Shown: piece by piece, positions 24,200 through 33,474 of the stretch | How the letters are laid out: each line of letters opens with the position of its first letter | Position numbering within the stretch: position 1 is the stretch's first letter | NCBI RefSeq assembly: GCF_000526415.1 | Contig: NZ_JAGA01000003.1 | Coordinates: 744,001-808,000, forward strand | Origin: Kallotenue papyrolyticum | GTDB lineage: Bacteria; Chloroflexota; Chloroflexia; Chloroflexales; Kallotenuaceae | Direction of reading: 5' to 3' | DNA length: 64,000 nt | The notes under the pieces: generated by a model | Seen by the model: the letters and a program-made list of their open reading frames with translations, nothing else | Told to the model about the DNA's origin: nothing | Database searches by the model: none | Translations under genes and position numbers: made by a program

Positions 24200-25291
24200 G
24201 TGGATATGGATGTACTAAACAGAGATAAGTCGCCTTCAGCCCACATAAGCAAAGAGGAAATTAAGTTTGGTGAAGAGCGAGTCTCGCACCTCTACAAGAA
24301 CGATCTCTACTACGCCCATCTATCAATCTATCGCTTTGCTGTGCAGTTCATACGTGGCGGTTATGTGCTTGATGCAGGTTCGGGCGCAGGCTATGGCTCC
24401 GCCTACTTTGCAGATCATGGTGCTCGTTTTGTATGGGGCATTGAAGTAAGTCCAGAAGCGGTAGCATTTAGCCAGCAGCACTTCAAACGGCCTAATCTTC
24501 AGTTCCAGGTAATGGACCTGCAAAACATCACGGGTTTTGAGGACCATTCATTCGATCTAATATTTTCTTCTAATGTTCTCGAGCATATCCCGAACGTTAT
24601 GTCGTTTTTACACTCGGCATGGCGCCTACTAAAACCGGATGGCGTCATAGTAATCGCTGTTCCACCCATCTCCAGCATTGAACTACAAGCAGCTAATATT
24701 GCTAATCCATACCACCTCAATATTTGGTCCCCACGCCAATGGCACTGTGTGTTCAATATGTACTTTTCAGAAATAGGATGCTATCTTCATAATGCCAGAA
24801 ATGATATCGCCCTTGACTTTGGGAACACACCCGGACAAACAATCATCAACGAGCACGACTTTACATTTGATTCCGCGTCAATTGACGAGTTGTCATACAA
24901 ACCAACACTTTCAGCGTTGTTTGTCCTGCGAGGACCAAAAGATTTAGGAGATCTGGCATCTGACCGGCAATTAACGTTCATTGATGATTCTTTTTCCATC
25001 CCTGAGGGAAACGTTGAACTCCGAAAACAAGCGGCTCAACGACTACTATCAAGAGCGCAGGACGTTCAGCGCCTCTTATCAGAATTTGTGGATGCTAAAG
25101 ATATTTCAGCAATACCCGATTTTGAGGGTCGTTTATATGAGTTAGAAAACCGTCTACACGACCTGGAAATGTCGATTGCTGCAAAGAATGAGCATATTAT
25201 TTACCTTGAGAACCTGATAAAACACATCGAGGCAGGTACCGTACTCCGTACGGTAAACTTTTTAGCGACTCTCCTCAGGCGGAATCGCTAA
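24200..25291 (+). CDS. AT-rich SAM-dependent methyltransferase with C-terminal coiled coil (cassette gene)
   Basis: A 363-residue protein clearly more AT-rich than its neighbours, which suggests recent transfer. The class I methyltransferase core is clear: YVLDAGSGAGYGSAYFADHGA motif I near residue 55-75 and SFDLIFSSNVLEHIPNVMSFLHSAWRLLKPDGVIVIAVP. The last 80 residues (LYELENRLHDLEMSIAAKNEHIIYLENLIKHIE) form a coiled coil like those of surface-polysaccharide methyltransferases and glycosyltransferases, so modification of a cell-surface glycan is plausible. Start may be GTG 24200 or ATG 24206. Confidence 0.85.
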   Translation: MDMDVLNRDKSPSAHISKEEIKFGEERVSHLYKNDLYYAHLSIYRFAVQFIRGGYVLDAGSGAGYGSAYFADHGARFVWGIEVSPEAVAFSQQHFKRPNLQFQVMDLQNITGFEDHSFDLIFSSNVLEHIPNVMSFLHSAWRLLKPDGVIVIAVPPISSIELQAANIANPYHLNIWSPRQWHCVFNMYFSEIGCYLHNARNDIALDFGNTPGQTIINEHDFTFDSASIDELSYKPTLSALFVLRGPKDLGDLASDRQLTFIDDSFSIPEGNVELRKQAAQRLLSRAQDVQRLLSEFVDAKDISAIPDFEGRLYELENRLHDLEMSIAAKNEHIIYLENLIKHIEAGTVLRTVNFLATLLRRNR

Positions 25292-25523
25292 ACGCATGGA
25301 AATCTTTTTAACACCTATAAGTCTTAAGGAATAACAGAAATGATGCCAAGTAACCGTGGATTCAGTCTACATCTGTTGCTGTTAGAAGTGTTACACAAAC
25401 TGGAGATCTGAGTGGGCATCAAGACGCGCAATCTCGATTACATGGCGTGCCTCAGAGAGCGTTTGGAAAGAGATGACGGTATCTGGCATAATAGGATGGA
25501 CAAGCTACCATTGTAGATCAATC
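25292..25523. other. intergenic sequence before IS5 remnant
   Basis: AT-rich sequence between the methyltransferase and the transposase remnant. No gene, terminator or inverted repeat could be supported here. It may include one lost end of the insertion sequence. Confidence 0.4.
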
Positions 25524-26016
25524 GTGACATGTACAAACACTATTCCGTATCAAACAGACCCAACTGATGAACAATGGTCACTGATTGCGCCCATTGTCTC
25601 GTTAAAAAGTGACGATGAACGATATAAAGGTGGCCGTCCACGAACGGTGGATCTGCGTCGTATCGTTGATGCCTTGCTGTATCAAGCCAGAACCGGCTGC
25701 CAATGGCGCCTCTTGCCAACAGATTTCCCCAACCACAATATGGTCCGCTACTACGTTGACACATGGACCTGGGATGGCACCTGGGAACAGATCCATACCA
25801 CCTTACGCCGACGCACACGCACAAGCGCTGGACGGAACCCAGAACCAAGCGCGGGCAGCATGGATAGCCAGCGTGTCAAGACGACCGAAGCTGGCGGCGA
25901 ACGCGGCATTGATGGGGGGAAAAAAGATTCGCGGGCGCAAACGGCACATTTTGGTGGATACGGCCGGTAATCTCCTCAAGATTGTGGGGCATCGCGCGCA
26001 TATGCTTGGACCGTGA
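25524..26016 (+). pseudogene. IS5-family transposase remnant, frameshifted and truncated
   Basis: The N-terminal part reads DPTDEQWSLIAPIV, GGRPRTVDLRRIVDALLYQARTGCQWRLLP, NHNMVRYYVDTWTWDGTWEQIH and GSMDSQRVKTTEAGGERG. At GGGGGGAAAAAAG (about 25913-25925) the frame shifts by one to GRKRHILVDTAGNLLKIV. Such slippery runs serve for programmed frameshifting in many IS5-group elements. The sequence then stops at 26016 and the second half of the catalytic domain is missing, so the element is dead. No terminal repeats were recognised. Confidence 0.82.
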
Positions 26017-26340
26017 CGGCTATGCCTGCGTGCTTCCAAACCATAGCACCGTCCGTGCCGTGGAAGCCGTGACCTCAGCAGCGGGAAAAGGACGGGTGTA
26101 TATGTTAGAACATTCCTACCCAGTCGGAAATCAGCGCCGCTGGTGGGCACCACACGCTCTCATTCCTGTTGACCGTTATATTTTCGATGTGTGGATTCAA
26201 GTTAGGCCTGAGACAGCTGATCTGCCGGTTAACCTATTGACTATAACGGCACTGTAATGACTGAAATCATTCTTAAACAACTTCTTAGGTAGACAGACGA
26301 GTCGTGACGCCAACCGTGAACGCCCCGTCTTGAAAGGAGA
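26017..26340. other. gene-poor stretch after IS5 remnant
   Basis: The open frame covering 25982-26257 has no recognisable family and no ribosome-binding site. The segment probably contains debris of the insertion sequence. Nothing else could be supported. Confidence 0.4.
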
Positions 26341-26346
26341 TCGAAA

Positions 26347-26763
26347 ATGGGGCTCGATTCAAGTGACCCGCGACCAACCGGAATCGCGCTCCGTCCGGCT
26401 TACGAGGCGATACGTACTTGGTTGCAGGCCAACGCGTCATACTTGGCGAGTCACCCGCCGCGGGATGCCTACCGTGATTTTCGGCCGCAGATCGAAAAGT
26501 CTCTGCCTCTCATCGAAGTGCTTCCCCCGTCGGACTCCCTTTCTGAGGTCGAGATTAGAACGATCATGTCGGAGGTTATCATGGGTAAGCTCGAATGGGC
26601 TTATCATCAGTCGGACGGCAAATACAAGATTGCTGCATACGCGCACGCAGCACTTGACCATGCAGGCCTTTCCGTCATCCTGACGGACGAGGAGAAAAGG
26701 GCTCTGCGAGAAACGGGGAGCCAGATCCTTCCAATGCTGTCTCGTCACATTGTTGGGGAGTGA
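26347..26763 (+). CDS. hypothetical protein (cassette gene)
   Basis: A 138-residue soluble, helix-rich protein preceded by GAAAGGAG at good spacing. It contains 'EVIMGKLEWAYHQSDGKYKIAAYAHAALDHAGLSVILTDEEKRAL' in its second half. I do not recognise the family. It has no signal peptide, and Cys and metal-binding clusters are absent. Base composition is less AT-rich than the methyltransferase at the other end of the same cassette. Its stop is 15 bp from the next attC, the normal position for a cassette gene. Confidence 0.7.
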   Translation: MGLDSSDPRPTGIALRPAYEAIRTWLQANASYLASHPPRDAYRDFRPQIEKSLPLIEVLPPSDSLSEVEIRTIMSEVIMGKLEWAYHQSDGKYKIAAYAHAALDHAGLSVILTDEEKRALRETGSQILPMLSRHIVGE

Positions 26764-26777
26764 GTGCAGGATCGTCC

Positions 26778-26838
26778 TCCTAACAACGGCATGCAGCGGA
26801 CGGCACTTCGCACCGCCGCTGATGCCTGAGCGTTTGGT
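26778..26838 (+). other. attC site; left boundary of the giant cassette
   Basis: Left: TCCTAAC, AACGGCATGCAGCGGACGG. Right: CCGCCGCTGATGCCTGAGC, GTTTGGT. Sixty-one bp, with arms almost the same as the attC at 22790. Confidence 0.92.
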
Positions 26839-26986
26839 GGCCTTGAACTTCGCCTATCCTAGCCCGTATCTCTAGGGAGGACTCACACGTTCATAATTAC
26901 AGGAGTTCCTGCTGGAAGGGTGCGATTAGGTATGCCTCGAGATCGTCGCTCTATAACTATCAGTCATTCCGAGAAAGAGATTATAA

Positions 26987-27313
26987 ATGAGACGATTACA
27001 ATCCACCCAGTACGTACTCATCTCATCAATCATGATTTCGCTCTTTGTTACAAGCTGTAATCCACTGCCTTCTATAGCAGAACTACCGACCGCAACTTCA
27101 GTGCCAACTGTCACTCCCTCCCCGACTGCGACTCCAACGCCTACTCCAACCCCCTTTGTGAGTGCTGAAACAGAAAAATGGTTTGTAACCATATTACGAG
27201 TCAAGCGCGGAGAGCAACTGGAGTGGAACTCAAGACCCCTTATCGCTGCTGGTCAGCGGATCGTGATTTATGGTCATGTTCAGAACTTAACCACCGAAGA
27301 AATAGTCCTGTAG
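26987..27313 (+). CDS. small lipoprotein, possibly 3'-truncated
   Basis: A 108-residue protein with a signal peptide (QYVLISSIMISLFVTSC) ending in a lipobox VTSC, then a Thr/Pro-rich linker (SPTATPTPTPTPF) as in Chloroflexota surface lipoproteins. It finishes with a short beta-rich domain, WFVTILRVKRGEQLEWN...RIVIYGHVQNLTTEEIVL. The domain ends abruptly on a beta-strand, so the protein may be cut short by a downstream deletion that also removed most of an attC. Role unknown. It is AT-rich compared with the following operon. Confidence 0.7.
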   Translation: MRRLQSTQYVLISSIMISLFVTSCNPLPSIAELPTATSVPTVTPSPTATPTPTPTPFVSAETEKWFVTILRVKRGEQLEWNSRPLIAAGQRIVIYGHVQNLTTEEIVL

Positions 27314-27598
27314 GCTGACGATTTCGAATTGTCTACACCGACAATATGTCGTGGTTAGCCATGACTCACAGCGCATCATGAGTCATCTCGTTAGCTCCGG
27401 CGGCGCAAGTGAGCTTGACCGTTGGGCTGCCCAAGGAGATCTTACGTCAGCAGAATTGTGAAGGGTCTTGGACGTGGGTGGAGGAATACCCCATTTTGTC
27501 ATCCCCACGCTGATGGCAGTATTCGTCTCAACCAAGTATTGCCGTAAGTACCTGCTGGCATCATGCATCGGGGGATCCGTACTTCGGAGGAGCAGTCT
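27314..27598. other. junction region with a palindrome and a lone core box
   Basis: There is no gene here. ATGACTCA (27361-27368) and its complement (27379-27386) flank a 10-nt loop. GTTGGGC at 27421-27427 matches an attC right core box but has no matching left half. It may be the scar of a truncated attC that once closed the lipoprotein cassette, in which case the operon downstream would form a cassette of its own. Confidence 0.45.
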
Positions 27599-30500
27599 GT
27601 GAGAGTGATCCACTTTTCCTGCGGGCAAGCTGCGAACGAAAGTGAGCTCAAAGCTTGCGCGCTCCTGAAAACGCGACTGCAAGAGGAACCGGGCGATGAT
27701 CATTGGATCCTACTGAGCAATCTTGCGTTCTCGGTCACCCACGCGCTGCAGTCAGACGAGATTGACCTCGTGGTGATCGGACCTCCCGGGGTGCGCGTTG
27801 TTGAGGTGAAACACTGGACTCTGCAGTGGGCGGATGCAAACCAACAGCTCGTCGAGCAGGAAACGGACAGGGTCACGAACAAGGCAAGGAAGATCGGGAC
27901 AACGCTGCGTAAAGTATGCGCACCACTCCCGCGGGTGGACGGTACGATCCTGTTGACGCAGGAGCCATCGAAGGTGAAGGGACTTGTGGGGCGGGAAGTG
28001 CGGGGAGTCCGGTTCCACAGCTTGAGCGAGTGGAAGAGCGCCATCGACTTCGATGCTCCGCGTGTGCTCTCGCAGGCCGATATCACGCGGCTGGGCCGCC
28101 TGCTGGAACCGAAGAGCTCGGTAGCGATCGACGGGTCGCTGAGGCGGCTGGCGGGCTATGTGAATCTGGAGTTACAGACGCCTAAGACGGAGCAGTTTCA
28201 CCGCGTCTACAAGGGCGCCCATCCCGCGCGGCGCGACAGAGTGGTGCTGCATCTGTACGATCGCTCTGCAAGCGACGACAAGAACGCTGAGGCCAAGGCC
28301 AGGCGCGAGTTCGACGCCTTGCACCGCCTTCAGATCTATGGATGGGCACCGCGGATCCTCGACTCGTTCCAGGACGTGCCGGGCTACCCGGGAGAGATGT
28401 ACTTCTTTACCCTCGTCGATCCCGCGGCCCCCTGCCTGGAGGACCGGGCGACTGACCCCACCTGGCACGCAAGAAGCCGCGTCGCGTTCGCGCGCAACGC
28501 GATGCGAGCATTGCGCGACCTGCACACGGCCGGCACAGGAAACGATCCGATCGTGCATCGGAACCTCACGCCGCACACGATTCTGGTCAAGCACGACAAC
28601 ACGCCCATCTTCACCGGCTTCGAACGTTCAAAGATACCCTCGGAGATCAGCGTCGCGTCGGCCGGCTTTGCCGCCGCGCAGGAACCTACGTGCGCACCGG
28701 AAGTCCGCTCACAGGGACTCGCAGCGGCGGACCAGCGTTCCGACGTGTACTCCCTCTGTGCCTGTTTGGTTCGGTTGTTCCAGAACCGGACGGATGACCT
28801 CAGTCAGCGAGCTGCGGCAATCCTCGAACGCGGTCTGGCGGAGCAGCCGCACGAGCGTCACACACCCGACCTGTTGGACGCTGCCCTTGGAGAGTTGCTC
28901 GGCGAGTCGGTCCCCCCACCGCCCGCACCTCCGGCACGGTTCTGGACCGAGGATCAGGTGATTCGGTTTCGCGATAATGACTATCGCATCGTCGCCCGAC
29001 TTGGCTCTGGTGGGGTGGGTACGACGTTCAAGGTTGTTCATGTCGATCGGTCTACGGGAGAGGAATTGGGAACATATGTAGCGAAGGTTGCGCACGACGG
29101 CGCAACAGGCGAGCGCGTGCTTCGAGCGTACAGCCTGGTGCGCTCCCACCTTCGGCATACGGCGCTCTCCACGGTTTTCGAGGTCGCGAAGGACTGGCAG
29201 GAGAACCAGTTCATCGCGCTCATGACGTGGGTGTCCGGTGCGCCGCTCAGCGACTTCATCGGGGTCTTTCCGCTCCTGGCCGAGGAGCAACAGGAACCGT
29301 CGAGCGAGGCGCTGGCGGTGCGCTGGCTGCGCGTGATCTGTGAGGCACTCGACGTGCTGCACCGGAACGGGCTGGTCCACGGCGACGTGAGCCCGCGTAA
29401 CCTTATCGTCTCGGGCAGCGACCTCGTACTCACCGACTACGACTTCGTAGGCAAGTTGGGCGAACCTCTCGCCGCGCCCGGTACGGTGCTGTATTGCTCT
29501 CCCTCGCACCAGGAGGGGCGCGACGCCTTGCCCTCGGACGATCTATACGCCCTTGCGGCGACGTTCTTCCACGTGCTGTTCGAGCGAGAGCCGTTCAGGC
29601 ATGGGAAAGAACTGGACAAGCGGCGCGGCTTGAACTGGGAGGGCATTGCTCGAGACGAGTACCCGGTCCTAGCCGCGTGGCTCGACAGGGCCACTCATCC
29701 CGATGCGCAGATGCGCTTCGCGAGCGTTGCGGAGGCCCTACAGGCCCTCGCCGGGCGCGCGCGGGCCACGATGGCCGTCGTGGCCGACGGGGCTGCGATT
29801 CCCGTCGCGCCTCTCCCGTCTCCCGAGCTTTCGCCAGTAGAAGCCGTCCGGACGCAACTGCGCGAAGAGCGTGTGCTGTGGCTCTTATCGTTGCTCCAGT
29901 CCTACCCTGGGTCCCGCTGGGGCAACCGCGAAACGCGCGGCCTCGACACGGAGTTCGCGTCTCAGACCTACGTGGAGACTCCGCTCGAAGAGACGCTCCT
30001 CCGTGACATCCGCGAGCGGCGCGTCCGTCTCGTAATCCTCTGCGGAAATGCCGGCGACGGAAAGACGGCGTTGCTGCAGCACCTCGCGGAGCGGCTCGGG
30101 CTCGGTCGGCACCAGTCGTCCGAGCGTGTTCTTGAGGCGCGGCTCGCTGATGGCCTGCTCGTCCGGATGAACCTGGACGGCTCCGCGTCCTGGCAGGGGC
30201 ACTCCGCCGACGAGCTTCTGGACGCGTTCCTTGCGCCGTTTCAGGGCGGGCCGCCGGCCGAGGACATCGTCCACCTGCTCGCAATCAACGACGGCCGGCT
30301 TCTAGAATGGATCGAAGGTGTCGAGAGCCGGCAGGGTGGAGAAACCCCGCTCACGGCAGCCCTCTACCAACTCGTCCAGCGGGAGGCGGCCGCCCAGGAG
30401 TCGCACATCCGGTTTGTCAGCCTGAACCAACGCTCGCTCGTGGGAGGCATAGACACGAGCCAGGCGCGGATTGACACGACATTCCTGGACCGCCTGATCG

Positions 30501-31645
30501 ACCAGTTGTACGGCGGAGCGGCGGCGCCGACAATCTGGGCGCCTTGTCAATCCTGTTCGGCGATGGATCGGTGCGAGGTATTGCGAGCCACGAAGCTGTT
30601 CGGCCCATCCAACCTGCCTGTGATAGAGAAGGACGAGGTTCGAGAGTGGGCCCGACAGCGGCTTTTCGAAGCACTCCAGGCGGTTCACTTGCGTGGTGAG
30701 ACGCACATCACCGTGCGAGAGCTCAGGGCGGCCCTCGTGTACGTCATGTTCGGCACACATTACTGCGACGACTATCACGCGAACCAAGAGATAGATGCGG
30801 TTCCCTACTGGGACCGTGCGTTCTCTCCGGGCTCGCCCTCGCGACAGGGCGAGGTGCTCGCCGAACTCGCGCGCTTCGATCCCGCGCTGGAGGCCCACCC
30901 CCAGATCGACCGGTACCTCCAGAGCAAGCCCGCTGCCGACACCACCAAGACGGCGCCCCACTACCCGCAACTCGCGCTCGAAGCCGCGCGCCGCCGAGCG
31001 TTCTTCGAATGGACACGCAATGACCTTGAGCAGGTCGCCGGCGATCCGGAGGCGTTGGACCTGGCGCGCGGGCAGCACCTGCGCGCCTTCCGCAACCTAG
31101 CCCTCGAGGCCGACCCGCAGGCACGGGCGAAACTCTGCGAGCAGCTCTGTGCAGGGATCTCGCGTTTGGAGGACCTTCCGCCTCAGGCCCTCGACCGCCA
31201 GGGCGTTGTCCCGCTCCGCGTCACGCCCCGCACACCCACGGAAACCGCCTTCTGGGTGGAGAAGCCCCTCAACGCATTCCGGCTGGAAGTGGATCTCCCG
31301 CCGGAGGTCGAAGGGATGGAGCGGCTCCACCGACACGTCTTTCTGGTCTACCGGTATCGCACCGGGGAGGAAGAGCGGCTCCGGCTGGGCGCTGACCTCT
31401 TCCATCTGCTCCTCGAGCTTGCCGACGGATATCAACTGGGAGATGTGTCAACTGGTGACACTTTCGCACATCTGTCGATCTTCGTGCAGCGTCTGGCGCG
31501 CGAAGATGAACGAGAACTGCTGGCGTGGAATCCGATGCAGGATGAGACGCTCTACAGAGTCCAAGCTGTCATCGCCGAAGGCGCGGACGGGCCGCAGCAG
31601 CGCCTGGTCATCTCTCCCCTTGCGGCGGGAGGAGCAGAGGTATGA
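27599..31645 (+). CDS. NERD nuclease-like / pseudokinase / protein kinase / P-loop ATPase fusion, putative defence protein
   Basis: A 1348-residue multidomain protein. GTG 27599 is preferred because CGGAGG lies 8 nt upstream; ATG 27563 is an alternative. Residues 1-150 are a NERD domain with PD-(D/E)XK-type residues Asp56, Glu69 and Lys71 (VVEVKHW). A kinase fold at about 190-420 has HRNLTP where HRD should be, so is probably inactive. A second at about 460-720 has a glycine loop (LGSGGVGTTFKVV), HGDVSPRN (His594, Asp596) and DYD (613-615), so could be active. The C-terminal third holds Walker A CGNAGDGKT (near residue 815) and a CQSC...C cluster (near 982), resembling DptF of phosphorothioation-dependent restriction. 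NERD plus kinase also recalls PglW of BREX. It overlaps gene 2 by ATGA. Confidence 0.85.
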   Translation: MRVIHFSCGQAANESELKACALLKTRLQEEPGDDHWILLSNLAFSVTHALQSDEIDLVVIGPPGVRVVEVKHWTLQWADANQQLVEQETDRVTNKARKIGTTLRKVCAPLPRVDGTILLTQEPSKVKGLVGREVRGVRFHSLSEWKSAIDFDAPRVLSQADITRLGRLLEPKSSVAIDGSLRRLAGYVNLELQTPKTEQFHRVYKGAHPARRDRVVLHLYDRSASDDKNAEAKARREFDALHRLQIYGWAPRILDSFQDVPGYPGEMYFFTLVDPAAPCLEDRATDPTWHARSRVAFARNAMRALRDLHTAGTGNDPIVHRNLTPHTILVKHDNTPIFTGFERSKIPSEISVASAGFAAAQEPTCAPEVRSQGLAAADQRSDVYSLCACLVRLFQNRTDDLSQRAAAILERGLAEQPHERHTPDLLDAALGELLGESVPPPPAPPARFWTEDQVIRFRDNDYRIVARLGSGGVGTTFKVVHVDRSTGEELGTYVAKVAHDGATGERVLRAYSLVRSHLRHTALSTVFEVAKDWQENQFIALMTWVSGAPLSDFIGVFPLLAEEQQEPSSEALAVRWLRVICEALDVLHRNGLVHGDVSPRNLIVSGSDLVLTDYDFVGKLGEPLAAPGTVLYCSPSHQEGRDALPSDDLYALAATFFHVLFEREPFRHGKELDKRRGLNWEGIARDEYPVLAAWLDRATHPDAQMRFASVAEALQALAGRARATMAVVADGAAIPVAPLPSPELSPVEAVRTQLREERVLWLLSLLQSYPGSRWGNRETRGLDTEFASQTYVETPLEETLLRDIRERRVRLVILCGNAGDGKTALLQHLAERLGLGRHQSSERVLEARLADGLLVRMNLDGSASWQGHSADELLDAFLAPFQGGPPAEDIVHLLAINDGRLLEWIEGVESRQGGETPLTAALYQLVQREAAAQESHIRFVSLNQRSLVGGIDTSQARIDTTFLDRLIDQLYGGAAAPTIWAPCQSCSAMDRCEVLRATKLFGPSNLPVIEKDEVREWARQRLFEALQAVHLRGETHITVRELRAALVYVMFGTHYCDDYHANQEIDAVPYWDRAFSPGSPSRQGEVLAELARFDPALEAHPQIDRYLQSKPAADTTKTAPHYPQLALEAARRRAFFEWTRNDLEQVAGDPEALDLARGQHLRAFRNLALEADPQARAKLCEQLCAGISRLEDLPPQALDRQGVVPLRVTPRTPTETAFWVEKPLNAFRLEVDLPPEVEGMERLHRHVFLVYRYRTGEEERLRLGADLFHLLLELADGYQLGDVSTGDTFAHLSIFVQRLAREDERELLAWNPMQDETLYRVQAVIAEGADGPQQRLVISPLAAGGAEV

Positions 31646-33474
31646 GTCCGGCGAACACAAACCGCGCGGCGCGAGCGATCGTCGACGACGTGCTCGGCCG
31701 CGGCATGACCCGCGAGATTTGGACTGCTAGCTACGACAAGGTGCTGCCCATCTCGGTCCAGGACTTTGATCTCACCGGCGTGCTGCCGCCCGTCCTGTAC
31801 ATGTTCCGGTTCGGGTACCGCAGGGGCAAAGGCCGATTCTTCGACACGTTCGGTGGCGACGCCGGCACACCCAAAGAGCGGCGGCGCGCCGCGACGATCG
31901 AGCGGGTAGCGGCGAAGCTTGCGGAGACTCCACAGCTCCAAGGTTTCCAGGATGAGCCCGAACAGGCCATCTTGGGCGATCTCCTGCTGTGCTTCTGTCT
32001 CGAGAACGCCAAGCGCACCCTCGGCCGGAACCAGCAGATCCAGCGCGTATCGCCGGCGCATTATATGGCGAGCTGGATCGACCTGCCGGAAGCGGTCGCA
32101 CACCTTCGGTACGTGCCCGAGATGATCGTTGCGATGCTTGCGGACCAGAATGAAGACTACGTCGAGCAGAGCCGCAAAGACGCACGCACCTGGTTTGCAG
32201 TCGGTCGAGGGTTCGAGGACAACCTGCTCCTGAAGGCGTTCCACCAGGGCATGGTGCACGAGGAGCCGCTCGGCAGTCGCACGGCCGATCGCTTCCGCGA
32301 GGAGGAGCCCGTCGGTCTCGACCAACTCCTGATGATCCGGCTAGCACAGAGGCTCGGGGCGGCTCCCGACAAGCTGCGCAGAAGCGATGGGGAACGCATC
32401 TCCAATCAGCGTCCCATCGCCCAGCGCGCGGCGAGGCACTTCTCGGAGGATATCCGCCGGTTCGTGCGCGCCTATGCGCGCGTGGTACCCCGCCATGCAT
32501 TCGTCGCGTTGCTCGAGTCGTGCATGGCCGCCGGGCTCACGACGATTGTCGCGTCCGTGATCGAGCTGTTGTTCGAGTGGGCCGAGACCGGCACGATCCC
32601 CACGACATCGAAGCAGAAGCCCACCCACCTTTTCGTGGACTGCGCGAATGGCATCGACCGCAACCTACGTGCCCTCGCCGAACAGTCGATGGACGACTTC
32701 TTGCGCCGGACGGAACGGATCCCGGTCATCCTGATGGCACTGCGTTTGCTGGACCGCGGGATCCGTTATGATCCACATCTGAAGACCTGTCTGCCTTCAA
32801 CACGCCCGTACGCCACCGAATGGGTGAACTTGCTGGGCGAAGTCCTCTACCAACGACGAGACGAGGCGAAGGCGATCCTGTACGAACTGGAGCGCAAGGC
32901 GGCGGAGCTGGCCGAACGGCTGGACGAGGACTATCCGGAGGCCGCGGAGATGCTCCGAAACGAGCGTGCGCAGCCGAACCCGGTGTGGCGGCTGGCGGAG
33001 TCGCTCACGTTCCTGCAGGGACGGCAAAGTACCCAGAACAACGTGATGTCGCTGGTGGACTCGACGCTGCTCGTGAACCGACCGAACGGGCTGGGGGCAC
33101 GAAGGGCCGTAATCCGGAAGATCGGCGTCGGCGACGCTGCGAAGAAGCGGGAGGTGCGCTCCGTCGTTCTTACCGATTCGGTGCTGGACTACCTCGTGCA
33201 CCTCCACACGCTCCCAAGCGGCAACAAGGGCGGATGGCGGCCACTCTCGCTCAAGGACTTTATGAGGATTCTCCACGAGCGTTATGGGTTCTGCGTCGAT
33301 GTCGCGCCGCCCGGCGTCAGTATCTCCAATGAGCTGCTGCGACTGAACCGCAGCGTACTTGAGCGCCGCCTGCGCGATCTAGGGCTCCTCACGGGGGTGA
33401 ACGACGCGGAAGCGATGAAGCAGCTAAAACCACGATTTGTGCCAGCGGAGCGCGACGACCATGGTCTGGACTGA
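31642..33474 (+). CDS. uncharacterised middle protein of the kinase-HerA system (DptG-like by position)
   Basis: A 610-residue soluble protein. I recognise no catalytic motif. It is helix-rich with many charged residues; the C-terminal 120 residues (VVLTDSVLDYLVHL, LSLKDFMRILHERYGF, NRSVLERRLRDLGLL) resemble a winged-helix-like module found at the ends of proteins in several restriction systems. ATG 31642 overlaps the first gene's stop and its end overlaps the next gene by 14 bp, so the three are translationally coupled and probably form one complex. By order and size it takes the place DptG has in DptF-G-H operons. That match is inference. Confidence 0.75.
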   Translation: MSPANTNRAARAIVDDVLGRGMTREIWTASYDKVLPISVQDFDLTGVLPPVLYMFRFGYRRGKGRFFDTFGGDAGTPKERRRAATIERVAAKLAETPQLQGFQDEPEQAILGDLLLCFCLENAKRTLGRNQQIQRVSPAHYMASWIDLPEAVAHLRYVPEMIVAMLADQNEDYVEQSRKDARTWFAVGRGFEDNLLLKAFHQGMVHEEPLGSRTADRFREEEPVGLDQLLMIRLAQRLGAAPDKLRRSDGERISNQRPIAQRAARHFSEDIRRFVRAYARVVPRHAFVALLESCMAAGLTTIVASVIELLFEWAETGTIPTTSKQKPTHLFVDCANGIDRNLRALAEQSMDDFLRRTERIPVILMALRLLDRGIRYDPHLKTCLPSTRPYATEWVNLLGEVLYQRRDEAKAILYELERKAAELAERLDEDYPEAAEMLRNERAQPNPVWRLAESLTFLQGRQSTQNNVMSLVDSTLLVNRPNGLGARRAVIRKIGVGDAAKKREVRSVVLTDSVLDYLVHLHTLPSGNKGGWRPLSLKDFMRILHERYGFCVDVAPPGVSISNELLRLNRSVLERRLRDLGLLTGVNDAEAMKQLKPRFVPAERDDHGLD

